A DNA stretch of 64,000 nt from Citrus sinensis (taxonomy: Eukaryota > Streptophyta > Magnoliopsida > Sapindales > Rutaceae), in assembly GCF_022201045.2 (NCBI RefSeq), contig NC_068559.1:26419501-26483500 (forward strand). Direction: 5' to 3'. The notes under the pieces were generated by a model, which saw only the letters and a program-made list of their open reading frames with translations, was not told the origin of the DNA and ran no database searches. The translations under genes were made by a program, and so were the position numbers. Shown here piece after piece: positions 12,301 to 25,869 of the stretch (position 1 is its first letter; the number at the start of each line of letters is the position of its first letter).

Positions 12301-15300
12301 AGGTTTAGGAAACCGACCTTTAAGGTTCTCATGTAGTTTCCTAGGTCACGCAGCAGACCATCCTTCTGATCTCTTCTGAAGTTTGGCTCAGAATGGATCG
12401 CACGATCATAACTTAGAAGACGTTCTTTCGTAATGCCATTGTCATTCAAAGTCTTCCAGTAGGCACTGATGTCGAAGTCACTTTTAATATAATCAATCAA
12501 TGCCTGCAAGAATCTTTTTCTTATAAAAAATTTTAGTAAAAGAAACCTACTGAAGAAGTAGATTCAAATTCACATTTCTGATACCTGACAAATTATAACA
12601 TCATCAGGACTAGTGTTATTATGCAACTTCTGATGCCATTCTTCCATCATTCCACCCTTGCAATTATTGTTTCTCTAAAATCATAAATTACAATTCAGAC
12701 AACTCCAACCTTTCAAAGGCAATGGGAAAATAGGAATACAAAAGAAAGAATAAGTAACAAGAGGTTCTATTTTGACCTGGATAACCAGGATTTCATCGCG
12801 AATTCGCTGTCCCACATCTCCTTCACCTCCACGGCCAACAGTAGACAAAATCATGCGCACAATTTCCCTATACTCTGGATTACTAATGTAGACATTCTGG
12901 AGCAGGTCTGTAAGCCTATCCTGGGCTTTACTGATTTCACTGCATTAATGTGATGGATAAGTACATTTAACTTGTCAGATGATCTGAGTGATAATCAGAT
13001 TGATAAAATGAAGCTTACTTATGAAAAGAAGAGAACCCAAATTTCATTTTTTAAGTAAAAAGGTCCAATAGATTCAATAACGGATAGGATTAGAGTTCAG
13101 TTGGCAAAAACGTAAGTAATCCAATTCGGCCACCAATTTATGCTGCCATATTTCTCACCAAAGTATAGGAGTGATGAGTACATAGCAAAAATTAAAACAT
13201 TCAAATTCTGGATTCAGTTTATGTATTATCTATACCGTGGTTTAACATTGTAGTTTTTATTCCATATTAGCTGCCTTGTAGCCATAAACCTCATCCACAC
13301 CAAGATCCCAGCAAAGCCCAGTTCACCAGCCTCTTTGGCTTCTTGTATCAAGTCTGCTGCAATGTTAAACCTAAAAGAAGAAGGGAGAAAAGGATGACTT
13401 ATTGTTCAAGAACAATGGCCACAGAAACTATTAACAGAGACCATTATACAAGTACTTTATTAAGCAAATGTATGATAATAAGAGCCTTTTTTTTACTGCA
13501 TTCTAGCGGATGCTACACCTTTTTTGATATGCTAATCAGCCAGAGATCAGGTTGAAACTTCAACCTCCAATGAAAGCATCAACGGTGAGGAAACCAAACA
13601 AGAGAGATACACGAGGCTTTGCACATCTTAAGCATACCAATGTTGAAAAACATCAGAACCAATCTAAAATAGTTGGTTATTGTGACCATTTCCCAGTAAA
13701 AATGAAAACTTTTTTAATAAATAAATAAAGAACCTTGAGTTAATGCAAGTTCAAGATATAAGGTTTGCTGATTAATCATTCCCTGCATTCCTCTTCACAA
13801 TTTATTATTTGGAAAGTAGTCCCCTTTTGGGATACCTCGTTATCTTTTTGGTAATAAATAACAAAGTGAAAACAGGCCCAAATATAAGGACAACAGATAT
13901 ACACCCAATTTAAATCTAAAAATTCTATTGAGCCGAAGTTATCTTTAAGGCAGCCAGTTATCTGAAAACAGATTATGTGTGAATTTAAGAACATCTATAA
14001 CTTGGTAATCAAATTTGATCAAAAGTTTTCCTCAAGTCAGTAAACCCAGCAGATTACTGACCGGTGCATAAAGGACTTCTGTGCCTCAATTTCCAATCCT
14101 GCTATTTTCTCCAACAAAGCCTTGGCCGTACCTTTGCCATCGCCAAAATCCTTAGACCCACAAAAGTCAAGTTAAGTACCGTGGAAGGAGACATGTAATT
14201 GGAGAATAGACCATCATAATAAGAAATCTATGGTCACCTGTTGAACTTGCTTAGATTCATAGCTAAAGTCAACATAGAAGTCAGAGCCCTTATTCTTTAT
14301 CCAGTTTCCGCCAGACTGAAGGACAAATGGCATTCCAACATAACCTTCTTCTTCAATCTCTATTTCAATTGATTGGACCTAAAAATTGGATTCAGGATAT
14401 CAACGGCTGTTTAAAAACCAGATAATATGTTGATTCCAACATTTTCATTAATGCAATTTTTGATAGCCCCTAAGCATATAAAATCAAATCAAATTATTGC
14501 ACACCTGATAAGGCAGATCCGCAAGAGAGCTAGTTGTGAATGTTGTTTCAACTGACCCACTCAGCAAAACTGAACCTGCAGGCAGTACACTTGGAGGCGG
14601 AGCCTGCAATCCGTACATCTTTTATAACTAATGCATGCCAAGATGGCTATGGTTTACATGAAGAAAATTTTGATTCTGAAATCCAACATCTTCTCTAGGA
14701 CCATGTAAATAGTTAACAGTTTAAAGATTCTTACCAACCATTCTCCAGCCTTCTTAGACAAAGCCCAGTGGAGAATGAGTGGCTCTTTGAAATCAGTAGC
14801 TAGGTGAATTTTGGTCTTGCCACCAGGCTTGTGCACAAGTACCTTGAAAATGTGTAGAACAGATTAAGCATTAGAATACTTCCTGCAAGGTGAAATATCC
14901 TTGAAAGAAGGGCGAGCGGATGGCTAATATCAGCAAAACATCTTTATCTCACCAGAAGTTCTTTGTCAGCAAGCTTGTAGATCTTCTTGTTAAGAATAGA
15001 ATCACCCTCCTGTTCTTCAGTTGCCCCGACGAAAAGTTCAACTGGTGTCAAGGCTTTTGGTTCAACTGAAATATTCTTCTTCTCTGTGGGTTCAGCCACA
15101 TGTTTGTTTAGAATCTGCATAAAGTCCCTCTGCTTCCTCTGAATCCTTTCAGTTCTAAAATACTTTTTAGTTTTAAGTTGATCAGAGACCTTAGTCTGGA
15201 TCTCCCCTTTTGTAATCTTTTTCCATATTTCATCAAGAGAGATACCTTTCTCTAGTTCAGATTGCAATTCTTTTCTTGCTTCCTCAAATTCTCTCTAATT

Positions 15301-18232
15301 ACGAAAACATCAACACTTCAATAAGGCAATGACTAACATCTTCAACCATATTAATACCATAAATGAACAATGTAAATACTTTATAATAAAAAAAGAGCTG
15401 CTGAAAACAGTTAGCAAACGAGATGTAAATTTACAAGCTGTTGGTCTGCAGAGTAATTGGGCTTCCCAGCTCTCTCCCACCGTATATAAGATTGTATTTG
15501 CACAAGATCATCCGGTATCGCATTTTTTGTTCCATGGGAAGAAGATTCCTTAATTTCTTGTCTATCATTTTTGTTTGTTAGTTTTGCTCGCAGGTCCTCC
15601 ACAGAAGTACCTCTAACAATTTCTTCCAGCAGCTCAGTGCGAGCTGCTTCATACTCCTCCTATGAAAATGAAGAGTGTGCATTATGAATAGACAACATAG
15701 AAAGATCAGAAGATAGGTCCAAGCAAATTTGGTTTGTATAATATATAGGGGCGTTGCAATCAGTATTCACATTTCCTTATGGTTGTTTCAGAAGAAACTA
15801 AAATAAGCAACAACCAAACAGTGAAGAACCTCAAATTCTTGCCTTCATATAAGGTTACAGACGAATTGTACAAGCAGTGTTATAGCACATTTAATGGGAC
15901 ATGGTTTCACATGTTGCATAGCACTTATCCCTAACCTTTGAGAATACATATCCTACTGAAGGATATTGACAGGGTCAGCAACTTAGAATATCTTTTATTT
16001 TTATTAACTTCATCAAGAAAGAACAGAAAATTTGAAGTCTAAGTCATTACCAGTTAAACTTATAGAAATATCAAAAGGGTGTCAAATTGAGCAAGCAACC
16101 CAAAAAGTAGAAAAAGAAAAAGAACTCAAGATTAAGAAAAGAGTAGAGAATACATAATTAAGCAATTACCTTCTCTTGTTCAGGAGTATAAATCTGTTTA
16201 CCCTTTCTTTCCCACCTTAAATATGCTTGAGTCTGTACAAGATCTTCAGGAACTGAAACATTTTGAATCAACTCCTCTCTGATGGGTAACTTTACATGAA
16301 AATTTGCACCATTGTTTTTGAACCTGGATGAGAATTTTATTTTTAAATTTTAAATTCTAGTTATGAAAAAAATACATTATAATGAGCCCATGTACAAGTT
16401 ATTACATATCGAAAACAAATGTAATACAGGCTCACCATTTATTCTGGGCTTCATCGAGTATAAGAAACTCTACTGCTACTATTGCAGGATCATCAATCTC
16501 TATTTTAACGAAGGATTTGGAAGCAGACTATGGAGAAAAAGAATATTAAAATAGAAATAATAACAATAAGCAGCTAATTATTTATAAGGATCAGTCAAAT
16601 AATTTTGAGTTCATGAATGATGGTGCTGCATTTTAGTTACTTACGCTCACAAAGGGAGTTCTAAGGGCTCTATTCTTATAATTTTTGGTTCCATCTGGCT
16701 GACGAGAAGGAAGTACCCACTTTCTGGCAGAAGGGAAAAAACATCATAAGAGAGAACTATTGACAAAAAAGTAGGGGTCGAGGGGCTGGGGCGGGGCAAT
16801 TTACAAAAACTTGAGACTTGAATACAGGAAACAAACAGAAAAAGACATTAAATAAATCACCATCTACATATGAACTTACTCCTTTTTGTCACGTATCGCA
16901 CCCCAGTGCAGAAGCAAGGAATTGCTACTATATGAGATCTCAATATTTACTTGTGTCAAAGACCCTGGAGTTGGAGCACCAACTGTAATCTGATCACGTT
17001 AATGGACGAAAATTTTTAAGTCAATTAGTCGCTATGAGCTACAACTACAAAATCAGAACAGCCCAGCAAAGTCTTATTTCATGCATCTGAGGTTGGCTAA
17101 AAATACCGAACCTGCAATTCAACATTCCCTTCAAGGTTGAATTTTCCTGCAAGCTGCTGCAAGGCAAGAGTCAGTCAAATCCATTGAAATATCTGAACCA
17201 AGAACTCATATGCTCTAGCAAGCTCTCACACACACAATACAGATGCACACATGACGCAAGCATTTTCATAAAGTAACATTGACTAGATGAATATGATTTT
17301 GGTACGCTCCATGGGATTCATGTAAAGATCAGTTAATGGTTGGTTCAAAGTACTCGAGCAAGCTACGCTTTCATTTCTTTACCAAGATACATTCTTTGTT
17401 TAAAGATATTGTGAGAAGTATTTTCCGTGACACAATGCGAAACTTCTAACAGAAATGTGAGAATAGAATATTCTAATTTTGAAAGCTAATGAGAATTTAT
17501 TGCACCCGAGGGAAGCAGGAATGTATGAACCTAAGTTGTATGAGAAAAGTTTGGAACATACTAGACACATAAAACTCTTCATCCTAGGCTGGTTATAATT
17601 ATTTTTTTCATGAAACTTCTAGAAAATGTTAAAGAAGAGGGAATATACATGCAAATAAAGATTTGATGAAGCACAAAGAAGACCATGAATCTTTTCAATA
17701 ACTTCAAAATGTTTCTAATCGTATGAAAGGTCGCCCTTGTAACATTTAGGTTATTCCAACTTCAGAAACATTATGTTAAAATTTTTAAAAATATTTGGGA
17801 ATGCTATTAAGGAGTGATTGTTCCATGTTTAAACTCCCAGATATTGGTCTTACACCATCCTAGCTATTCAATTGCAACAAGGTCAGTCAACAAATCTGAA
17901 ACTGAAAAGTACATGCTGTGATTTTCAATATTCAGCAAGGGAAAAATTACCTCAGAAGCTGAATCCACGGCTAATACAGCACGTGGAGTGATCAAAACAG
18001 GGCGATGCCTTCCCATGGCCATCTTTGGTCTAGCATTCAAACTCGTCCCGTAAAATTTGGTAGATAAAGGCGACTTGCGTGCTGCCGACGCCCCCGCCGG
18101 TTGATTTATAGAGACAGCTTGAAACAAAGAGTTTGCAGGAATGCCAGAAGAATGACGGTTGCTTTGATGCTCAAAAACCGTTGAACAAAGCAAGCTCTGG
18201 TGGAGTACATTACGGCCTATGCTATTGCTCAT
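6341..18232 (-). CDS. GWD1: Alpha-glucan water dikinase 1 (starch-related R1), chloroplastic
   Basis: GWD1 phosphorylates amylopectin glucose at C6, using the beta-phosphate of ATP and releasing AMP and Pi, so that leaf starch can be degraded. I traced 33 coding exons: 18232-17951, 17156-17112, 16989-16880, 16723-16645, 16527-16436, 16323-16170, 15659-15435, 15294-14953, 14842-14735, 14603-14505, 14378-14238, 14150-14062, 13370-13236, 12939-12777, 12674-12585, 12503-12318, 11871-11809, 11730-11668, 11563-11504, 11415-11263, 11109-11026, 10798-10622, 10493-10387, 10208-9995, 9912-9809, 9625-9484, 9320-9195, 8596-8486, 7948-7850, 7457-7284, 7185-7093, 6932-6817, 6545-6341. They total 4,431 bases (1,476 residues) without a frame break. 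The Ser/Arg-rich N-terminus is a plastid transit peptide. Two CBM45-type starch-binding regions lie around residues 100-240 and 430-540 (tryptophans in LLLHWG and LILHWA). The phospho-accepting histidine is His1078 in DVLSHVSVRARNCK. The C-terminal nucleotide-binding domain ends with the typical VQTRPQM. Complete and apparently intact. Confidence 0.96.
6758..6807. repeat. Perfect 25-bp tandem duplication in the last GWD1 intron
   Basis: The 25-base unit beginning ATTGCCAGTGTGCAAGAATT occurs twice back to back (6758-6782 and 6783-6807). It ends 9 bases from the donor of the penultimate exon (exon end 6817, minus strand). The copies look identical, which suggests a recent duplication. Confidence 0.9.
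8609..8634. repeat. (GA)n microsatellite in a GWD1 intron
   Basis: An almost perfect run of about 13 GA dinucleotides lies just upstream, in gene orientation, of the exon at 8596-8486. It is a candidate simple-sequence marker and is not expected to affect splicing. Confidence 0.85.
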
Positions 18233-18238
18233 ATTCCT

Positions 18239-18523
18239 CTACAATAAGTACACTTCTTAGCTGCGGAAAATAAATAAATAAATGAATACAATCGAAGGAT
18301 CATACAACAGTGTCAAATAAATTACAAAGAGCAATAAAAGCAAACAAAGCAAAGTTGAAGGAAAATTTTGTTTATTCGAATATTGAGGAAATCAGTTCAC
18401 TAAAGTCAAATACTTAATAAACATAAATAAATACATTTCTAGTTTTTCAAACACAAAAAATTTCCTCGGCAGCCAAACAGAGAAGCTTAATAATAAATTG
18501 AATCGTGGAAACTCGTAACTTAC
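18239..18523 (-). other. GWD1: 5'UTR intron of GWD1
   Basis: Read on the minus strand, a donor GAG|GTAAGTTA at 18524/18523 and an acceptor TTATTGTAG at 18239 bracket a 285-base intron. The coding exon begins 6 bases after the acceptor (AGGAAT then ATG at 18232). The leader exon therefore ends at 18524 and probably begins near 18,600-18,640. The start site itself is not visible. Confidence 0.65.
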
Positions 18524-18639
18524 CTCAGAGTAATTGGAGCATGAAACGATAAGTGGATGGTGAATATACGAAGAGATACTGCTTGGTAGAGATATTGATG
18601 AAGCTGAGAATGTGACTATGGCTATTCGCTATTATTTGA

Positions 18640-20836
18640 TTTTGGTTTTTTTCACGGAGTCCGTAAGAAACAAGTACTAAAATCTGGAGCGACACTTGCG
18701 ATTTATCTCAGTCGCGGACGACGCGTGGCACCTTGTAATAAGAGCACCAAGCAAAATGCTCGCGAATTGAAGAACTTTAACGTTCAAGGGTTGTGATTTC
18801 TTTCAAATATATATATATGCTTGTAGCTTATGGCCCTTGTTTTTCCAATAAATTTCAGATTGACCCTTTCTCTTTCGATATTTTGTGGGGTATTTTTAAA
18901 GTCTTTTTTTAATTAATTTTTTTACTTTTTAATAAATTATTGAAATGTAAATTCGAACATGAGCAAGATCTAGAATCTAGAGTACATGTCATTATTGAAT
19001 AATGTTTTTTCTTAGTTTTTAAAAATGTATTAAGCGACAAATGAATTTTTTTTTTTTTTTTGAGAAGTTTATGAAAATTGCTCCCCGATCAGGCATGCGG
19101 CAATGGCAGCGGCACCTATCACGGCAATACACGTCGATTGTAGACTCACTCTCGTACACTCATTGATAGATCCAAGATTCCTATAAATAATTGGGTTGTG
19201 GTCATATTTATATATATCAGTATCCAAGAAATTATATTTAAGTGATCACTCGTCGGTGCTAACCAAAAAAAAAAAAAAATCTAATTCTCATTTTACTTTA
19301 ATTTCTCTGGGTTTTTTTAAATTATACATTTTTTTTAGTATACTGGAAGCAGAAATTAATCAAAGTGTAAAGATAACGAAAGAGATCTCTGAAAATCTAT
19401 TACCTTTCAAATCAGCAAAGGAAAAATATAAAAAAGAGTCACGAGCTAAAAGACAAAGATGATACAGAGAGGTTCGGCCTTTGGACGGTACACATGAAAA
19501 CGTACGCAAATTTGGTAATTGGTATCGAGACACTTACCGACCACGCAAGCAATGCTTTATCTCTTTTTTTTAAGATTGTGATATGCTTACTTTCTCTTTG
19601 AACAATTTGGACGTAGGATATTTATTGTCTAGATTTTTTCTTTTGCTTGATTGATGGGTGTTCGTAGGCCGTTTGATTAGAACTGAAGGGCGTAATCAAC
19701 GATTGTGGGGTTGTGAAGAAGATGATACAATCGATTTAAATAAGGAAAATGGTAAGGAGACCGAATTTGCTAGCAGCCACAATTTCACTTTCATTTTTAA
19801 CCAGTGCAACATAATATACAAGAACAATTAAATTGAGATAAGAAAATTAATGGGGTTTTGCACGGTCGGTCAGTAAATTCGATCCCAATATCATTTACTC
19901 TTTAAGGAAATAAAAGATAAAGTTGGCCTCCCAAAAGATCAGAGAACTATTAAAATTGCTTTGAGGAAACCTTCGGCTTCGTTGTTGGATAACTTTTGCT
20001 TTTGGTTGCCGGTGACTTTATACATGGAGATTCTCTCGTGCAGAGGTTCTCCCGTTTCTCAAATATGACTAATTTAATTTGTTTCATAAAGAGTTGTAAA
20101 CAAACAATGAAAATAAAAATTATTGGATTAGTAAAGCCCCGAATTTCGTGATCTTTTGTCTTCGATCAGTTATTCTTTTTAACAAAATATTTTTTTTTTC
20201 GTTGGCATTTTATGAAACATAAACATTCGCACTGAAAAATTACTCCACTCGTTTACAAAATATTGTAAATGAAAAAAATGATTGCTTGATAATTCTATTG
20301 AAAGTCATTTCACTAGGAAAACCAAAAAAACGTTTCTCTTGCACTTTTATACATTACCGGTGACTTTTCTAGAAGTTTGATTGGCATATATATGATGGAA
20401 TCAAGCGGAAGGAAGAAAATATATAAATAAATAACAAATTCTTAATTTTATGATAATGACAATGAATTCATAACCAATTAATGATATATATTTTAAAGAG
20501 TTCGACTGCGAAGAAAGAAGATATTTTGAAAAGATTATTGATCAACGTGGTTGTGGTCCTTGACCTCGACGGGGTGATGTTTTGATATAGCGGAGAAAAT
20601 AACAAGGTGATGTATAGATGCTTCAAATAAATGTGACAATTAATGTCAAATTATTATAAAGATGAGCTAGAATTATATTAATTAGGAGATCGAGAAACAA
20701 TTTTCAAGGTTTCACGATTCAATGGAGTTGAAGTTGAGCTAGCCTCCGATACGTAGCTGTTATTAATTAATTAGATGATGTTCTGCAGGATGCATGGAGA
20801 CGGACGCGTGGCCGTGTGTCTACCGACTAGTCTAGT
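18640..20836. other. Intergenic region between GWD1 and the inhibitor gene
   Basis: The left end holds the GWD1 promoter (upstream on the minus strand). The rest is AT-rich with poly-A and poly-T runs (for example 19048-19060 and 19264-19279). The small open frame at 19196-19462 is lysine-rich low-complexity sequence without a domain, and I do not call it a gene. No RNA gene recognised. Confidence 0.55.
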
Positions 20837-21340
20837 CTAGTCAAGCCAAGTGGCCAATGCCATGCAGTTGCTAGTCATGTGGCGCAACGTTCTAGTATTG
20901 TTAGCAAGAGGGGAGGGTCTACCAATTTCAGCAAACGCGTCATCGCAAGAAGCAAAATCACTCACAGCAGCGCCAAGGTTCTTGTCCAGGGACACTCTGT
21001 CGTGTTCCTTTACATTCTTCTGAGCCGTCCTCAGACTTACAATGGCGTAACCAAGACTGTCGTGGCAGGTATCCAGTTCCCTTGATGTTCCAAGCCTTTT
21101 CGTCACTTCTTTTGCGCTCACTGTTTCCGCAATCACTGCACTAATTGCAGCTTCTGTGGCCATTTCCGGATTTGTAATCCCCTTCACTGCTGCCCTGCAC
21201 AGTTGCTGATAGTCCGTTTCTTTGCACAAGTCACGCGCTGGGCCTGGGGTTATGGCATTGGCTTTTTCGCCGAGGAGGATGAAGCCCGCAGCCACGGCCG
21301 CTGCAACAAAGATCAATGACAATGAGTTCTTGATAGCCAT
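20837..21340 (-). CDS. Plant invertase/pectin methylesterase inhibitor family protein
   Basis: A single-exon gene of 167 residues, the usual size and structure for this family. Residues 1 to about 29 form a signal peptide ending near EKANA. The four cysteines that define the fold are at 39 and 48 (in DLCKETDYQQLC), 92 (TCHDSLGYA) and 132 (SCDDAF). In characterised members they form disulfides 39-48 and 92-132, closing a hairpin and a four-helix bundle. A further cysteine is at 159. Family members bind and inhibit either cell-wall/vacuolar invertase or pectin methylesterase in the apoplast, and the sequence alone does not say which. The start ATG at 21340 is the only sensible one and is preceded by a TATA box about 125 bases upstream. 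Confidence 0.9.
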   Translation of the reverse strand: MAIKNSLSLIFVAAAVAAGFILLGEKANAITPGPARDLCKETDYQQLCRAAVKGITNPEMATEAAISAVIAETVSAKEVTKRLGTSRELDTCHDSLGYAIVSLRTAQKNVKEHDRVSLDKNLGAAVSDFASCDDAFAEIGRPSPLANNTRTLRHMTSNCMALATWLD

Positions 21341-21463
21341 TTCCCTCTAATTTCCACTTTTTTGTGTTCTTTTTTAATTGTGTATATGTTTCTTCCTTCT
21401 TTTTTCTCTTTCTTTTTCTTTTACTTTTTGTTGGATGTGATAATTTACTGAATTTTTAGTCTG

Positions 21464-21471
21464 TATATATA
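21464..21471 (-). promoter_or_regulatory. TATA box of the inhibitor gene
   Basis: TATATATA lies about 125 bases upstream of the ATG at 21340 on the minus strand, in a pyrimidine-rich leader context. Confidence 0.5.
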
Positions 21472-22691
21472 CTGTTTATGACTAGGTTGTTAGCTAGTCT
21501 CTTTATGGCCCTTAAGTTTTATAATTAATTAAGGTTGTGATATGTTTCTTTTGAGTGACGTACGGCATGTAATAAAGTAAAGATTGTGATATGTTTCCTC
21601 ATAAATGCACGGTCGATGGATTTTTCCTTTTTTTTTTTTTTTTGTTGTCTGTGGATCCATATCGGATGAAACAAAACAAATTTGCGACGTTGAAATAATA
21701 AAAGCTAAGATATTGCATAAAGCCATAAACCATATAAATTAAATTTGTATTTCATATGATAAAATAAGAGAATATCTAGAAGAATGGAAGAAAGAAAAGG
21801 AAAGAAAATTTTAAAATGCATGCCATACTAGGAGCCGATAGATGCAACGAGGGTATGTGTGTAAAGCTCAAAAAGAGAAGAAATAAAGATTTTTGAGGCA
21901 TCCATGTGGTCCTTTCCAGAATGATGCATGGCATACATTCAATTGGGGTCATGGTCGTCCATGCATCCATGCTACTGATGCAAGCCATGGGTTACGTGCC
22001 TTGCCGATATATTGTCATCATCATCATCAAGAATCGAAAAATAAAAAATATATAAAAAGTCATTCCCAACAGCCAACGGGGATTGAAAGTTAGAAACCCA
22101 CCTACCCAAACAAGAGTCCAAAGTAAAACTTATTAAGTTTTTATACATTCGATTATGTAAGGGATGATCTCATGAATCTCCGTTAATTAAAGGAAACACG
22201 AATCTTACAGACTAAAACAGAGATTACGTTCACATTCCTCAATCCTGGGAATTGACAACATGAAATCGGCTTCCACCATTCCCATTTGAAAAGTCGTCAG
22301 ATGCATACCTAACCCCACTTCCTCAGTCTCTGGCAATGCCTTATGCCATTTGCCAAGCACTTCCAAATGTTCTTCTCGTGCCTAAATTCGGATTCTATTA
22401 TGATGATGATGATGATGATGTTTACGTTTGAAGAAGCCGCACTAGTAAGATCCTGCGCAGTGCGCACTACAAAACATTTATATTATATTATAAACCGATT
22501 TAGTTGTTATTATAAAACAAAAATTATTAATGTGTGATAAATATAATTATAATTAAAATAATGAAAATAATATAATTTATTTTTATTCTTATATGTATAG
22601 GATCAAATTAATCTAACTTTTAAACTATAAAAATAAATGTTTAGCGAATACTTTAGTATAGTTCAATTAAACCACCAAACACGGCTTTAGA

Positions 22692-22961
22692 TCCTGTTTG
22701 GAATCCAGGTTGAACAGTTGTACCTTAAAAATTACAGCACTAAAATATTTAGTAAACATTAACTGTTATACCTTAAAAGATATGTTGATGTAATTTTTCA
22801 CTTATATGATAAAAAATCTATTATATCTTTAATAATTTTATTAAAATTATTATTTAAAAATTTATGTCTGCTATATACTATTAATTTTTATTTTATAATT
22901 ATAATTTTTTTCTACGACAGTTGTAACTTAAAAAATTATATAACCTCAATCCCATAGAGGA
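22692..22961 (+). mobile_element. hAT-like MITE, copy A
   Basis: A 270-base AT-rich element with terminal inverted repeats TCCTGTTTGGAATCCAGG on the left and, inverted, TCCTCTATGGGATTGAGG on the right. It is flanked by the direct repeat CTTTAGA (22685-22691 and 22962-22968). No coding capacity. A diverged copy in the opposite orientation lies at about 28951-29247. The near 8-bp TSD and the terminal motif fit a non-autonomous hAT-type element; the superfamily is inferred. Confidence 0.75.
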
Positions 22962-24102
22962 CTTTAGACTCATGGACATATATTAGCTGTTTAGCCGCTC
23001 GATTTCTCCAACATGAAGATTAAAACTTAAAACAAAAAGAATCTGAAACCCAATCATCGGGAACGGCAATAACTGCAGTAGTAGTTGGCTAGGGAATTGA
23101 TCACCTTACACATAGCACTGGTACTTCATAAAGCTGTAAGACTAGCAAATAAAACAGGACCTTGCTAAGTTACAGCTAATGTAACTTAGCAGCTCCCAAT
23201 AGAACAAAGTCAACCATTTGAAAGAGTGTAGGTGCTAGCTAGATTTTTCAAACAACCAAACAATAATTTATATGGACTCTTTAGCCATGATTATGAACTC
23301 AAATCCACCATCAAAATAGGCATCCGACTTTGAGTTTTCTTCTACGTGACCATTACAAATTACACCATTTTCTTAGAAGTCAGAACCCGGATTGATCGAA
23401 AAGAAAAGTATGTAATAGTTGGATCATTTTCGATCCAATTCATTATAGTACCTTTTGAAATGTTTGGTACACTCAAATTTTTTTTGGGGGGGGGAGGGTA
23501 AATATGACATGGCCACTCTTAACGGCGTGGTTTTGTTGAGCTTGAACAATGTTAGAATGCAACTTAGGTTAAAATAGGACTGATTAGGACACTTGTTGAA
23601 GCATCAGCAACTCCCAAGTCTTATGGTTCCAATTAACAATTATGGCTTATATGTATAGTCCTATTAGTCAGTCATAGTCAATTATTGAAAAAAAATAGTG
23701 ACTGATGGTCAACAAATGCAAGCGTAAAAGTGATGTAAAGAAGACAGGCTTGTGAATAGATGGCTGCCAACAGTTATATTACAAGAAAAATGAAACCAAT
23801 TGATTATATACAGAAACATTTTAAGGATATATCATTTTGTGTCATTTGCGTAGTCGTGTTCCCTTAAGAACCATGAAATTAAAACCCTTTGCCTTTTTCC
23901 CTAACATGTATACGATACTTCATAGCGTTCAAGTATGCAAACTGCTCACGGGCCTTGGCAAAGAAATAATTATTCCGTTAGCCGTTGGCCATTCTTTTCA
24001 CACAACATTAATGTTTGATAGTTAAAAGACTTTACGCACCAATCAATCCACTGGGGAAGTGAAGCTTGAAATTCTGCAAAACTGGAAAACAGAGAAAGAC
24101 AT

Positions 24103-24512
24103 CTCCGTTTAGTACAACTTTTCAAGTAAATATTATTTAAATAAAGTTTCTACGAGTAGAGTTTTTACTTAAAAATTTTTAATTGTTTGGTTGTCAATAA
24201 TAATTTTTATTAAAAATCTATGAAATTACTTATATATGTAAGTCTTTTTAAGTTATGTTATGAAAAAAATAAAATAAGATTGTCAAATAAGTAGATAATA
24301 TTTTAGATATTTTAACATTAAAAAAAAACTTTTTAACCTCTATTCTCAAAAGCTCAAAATTTGAGTTTTTACTAGTAGAGGCAAAATAACTTATTTAAGC
24401 TCTAAAAGTTATACTAAAAAAACAACCAAACAACAATAAAAATTATGATAAGAGCTTATGGAATTAAATAAACACTTATGATCATTAGATAAGTCATACC
24501 AAACAGACACTA
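24103..24512. mobile_element. Probable MITE with diverged inverted ends
   Basis: The left end (TCTCCGTTTAGTACAACTT) and the inverted right end (GTGTCTGTTTGGTATGACTT) are recognisably related, and the interior is AT-rich without coding potential. No clear target-site duplication is visible, so the exact ends are uncertain. Confidence 0.45.
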
Positions 24513-25120
24513 AGCCATCTTTGCTCTAGGATACTTTTATTAAATTTTGTGTGGTACAAGAATTCTCTGGTTAGAATCTCATTTACATTTATTTAATCAA
24601 AAATTTTATTTTAAGAAATGGAATATCATTTGGCTATAATGGATGGGCATGTGGTTTCGGTTCGATTTGATTTTTAGAACCGAACATCAAATCCGATCGG
24701 GTTCTATTTATTATAAAAAACTTAAATTTAATTTACTCTTCAAAAATATTGAAACTTTGATTTATCCTCTCTTTTTGTTCATAATTCATAACAATGAATG
24801 TATGACAAATAGAGAGTATATTGATGATTTTTCTTTTCGTCTTCTTAATATAAATGGAAATAAATTGATGTTTTTCACGCTTTTCAAATTAAATTAAAGA
24901 TTGTTATTCTAAGTAGGGGTAAATTGAGATTCACCTATAAATTTATAATTGGTAATAGAGAAAGCCTTTAAAGTGTCACGCCTCGTTTACTTACTATTTA
25001 GTATTTACCACTCGCATTACAGGAAGTGAATTTGGAAAAACGAAAAAAAAAATCGAAGAACATCCAAATTTTTTACGTTGGCAATGAATATTCTGATCGA
25101 GAGTTATCAAAGAAAGTATA

Positions 25121-25186
25121 TGTTCACCATTAAATAATAATAATAATAACAGAATCTGTTCACCATTAAATAATAATAATAATAAC
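25121..25186. repeat. 36-bp tandem duplication containing (ATA)n
   Basis: The block beginning TGTTCACCATTAAATAATAA occurs twice in tandem, starting at 25121 and 25157, the second copy being incomplete. The interior is an (ATA)n tract. Confidence 0.85.
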
Positions 25187-25869
25187 CAGTCTAATAATAT
25201 TTTAACAACCATTATTGGTCGGGGTATCAAATGACCAATGTACCCTACATAGGCGACTCCGCCACAAGTCCACAACCAATGAATCTGCCTTCCTTGTTCA
25301 GCAGTCGTCACTATTCACCAGACGGGCCCTGGCATTTCCATTCATAAATTACAAATTGGCAACATTTTGAGATTTACAAGTTGCAATCGGGGTGCAGTGG
25401 TCTTTTCATGATGAGGTAGAAAGCTCAAAGGAGAATCTCTTGCCAAAAGTCAAGAAATGGTGAATATTCTATGATTTAATGGTTCGCTAGTTGCAACTCA
25501 AAATTAAATTCCAAAGTCAATGAGTGCCTTGTGCAACTTGGTCTTTTAATTTCGCTTTCCTGCAACTACAAGCTCTGAAGTTCATGCAATACAGACTTGG
25601 CGGACGTGAAAGTGTTCCGAAATTTCAACTTTTCTTTTTGACATAAACAAGGGGCATTAGTCACCTACACAATCCTCCGAGTCACAAAATTTTTGAAGAC
25701 TTCGAAATTTGCCGACACTCAAACATACCAACAGAAAATGAAAAAAAAAACAAAAATTACTGACAGTAAGAAGAAAATGTCGTGTATATCAAAGCTACTT
25801 CATCAGCCGTAAAACATCCCAATAGCATTCTGCCATTTGTACATCCATTATAAATTACATTATATAAAA

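Larger units (their letters stand above)
21990..25860. other. Gene-poor, element-rich intergenic region
   Basis: No gene is recognisable between the inhibitor gene and the nitrate transporter. Contents seen: a (ATG)n run near 22399-22421; a MITE at 22692-22961; a probable second inverted-repeat element at about 24103-24512; a stretch near 24655-24730 with alternating GGTTCGATT/GAACCGAAC motifs, like the degenerate repeat at about 39,980-40,450; and a tandem 36-base repeat at 25121-25186. Small frames here look random. Confidence 0.55.
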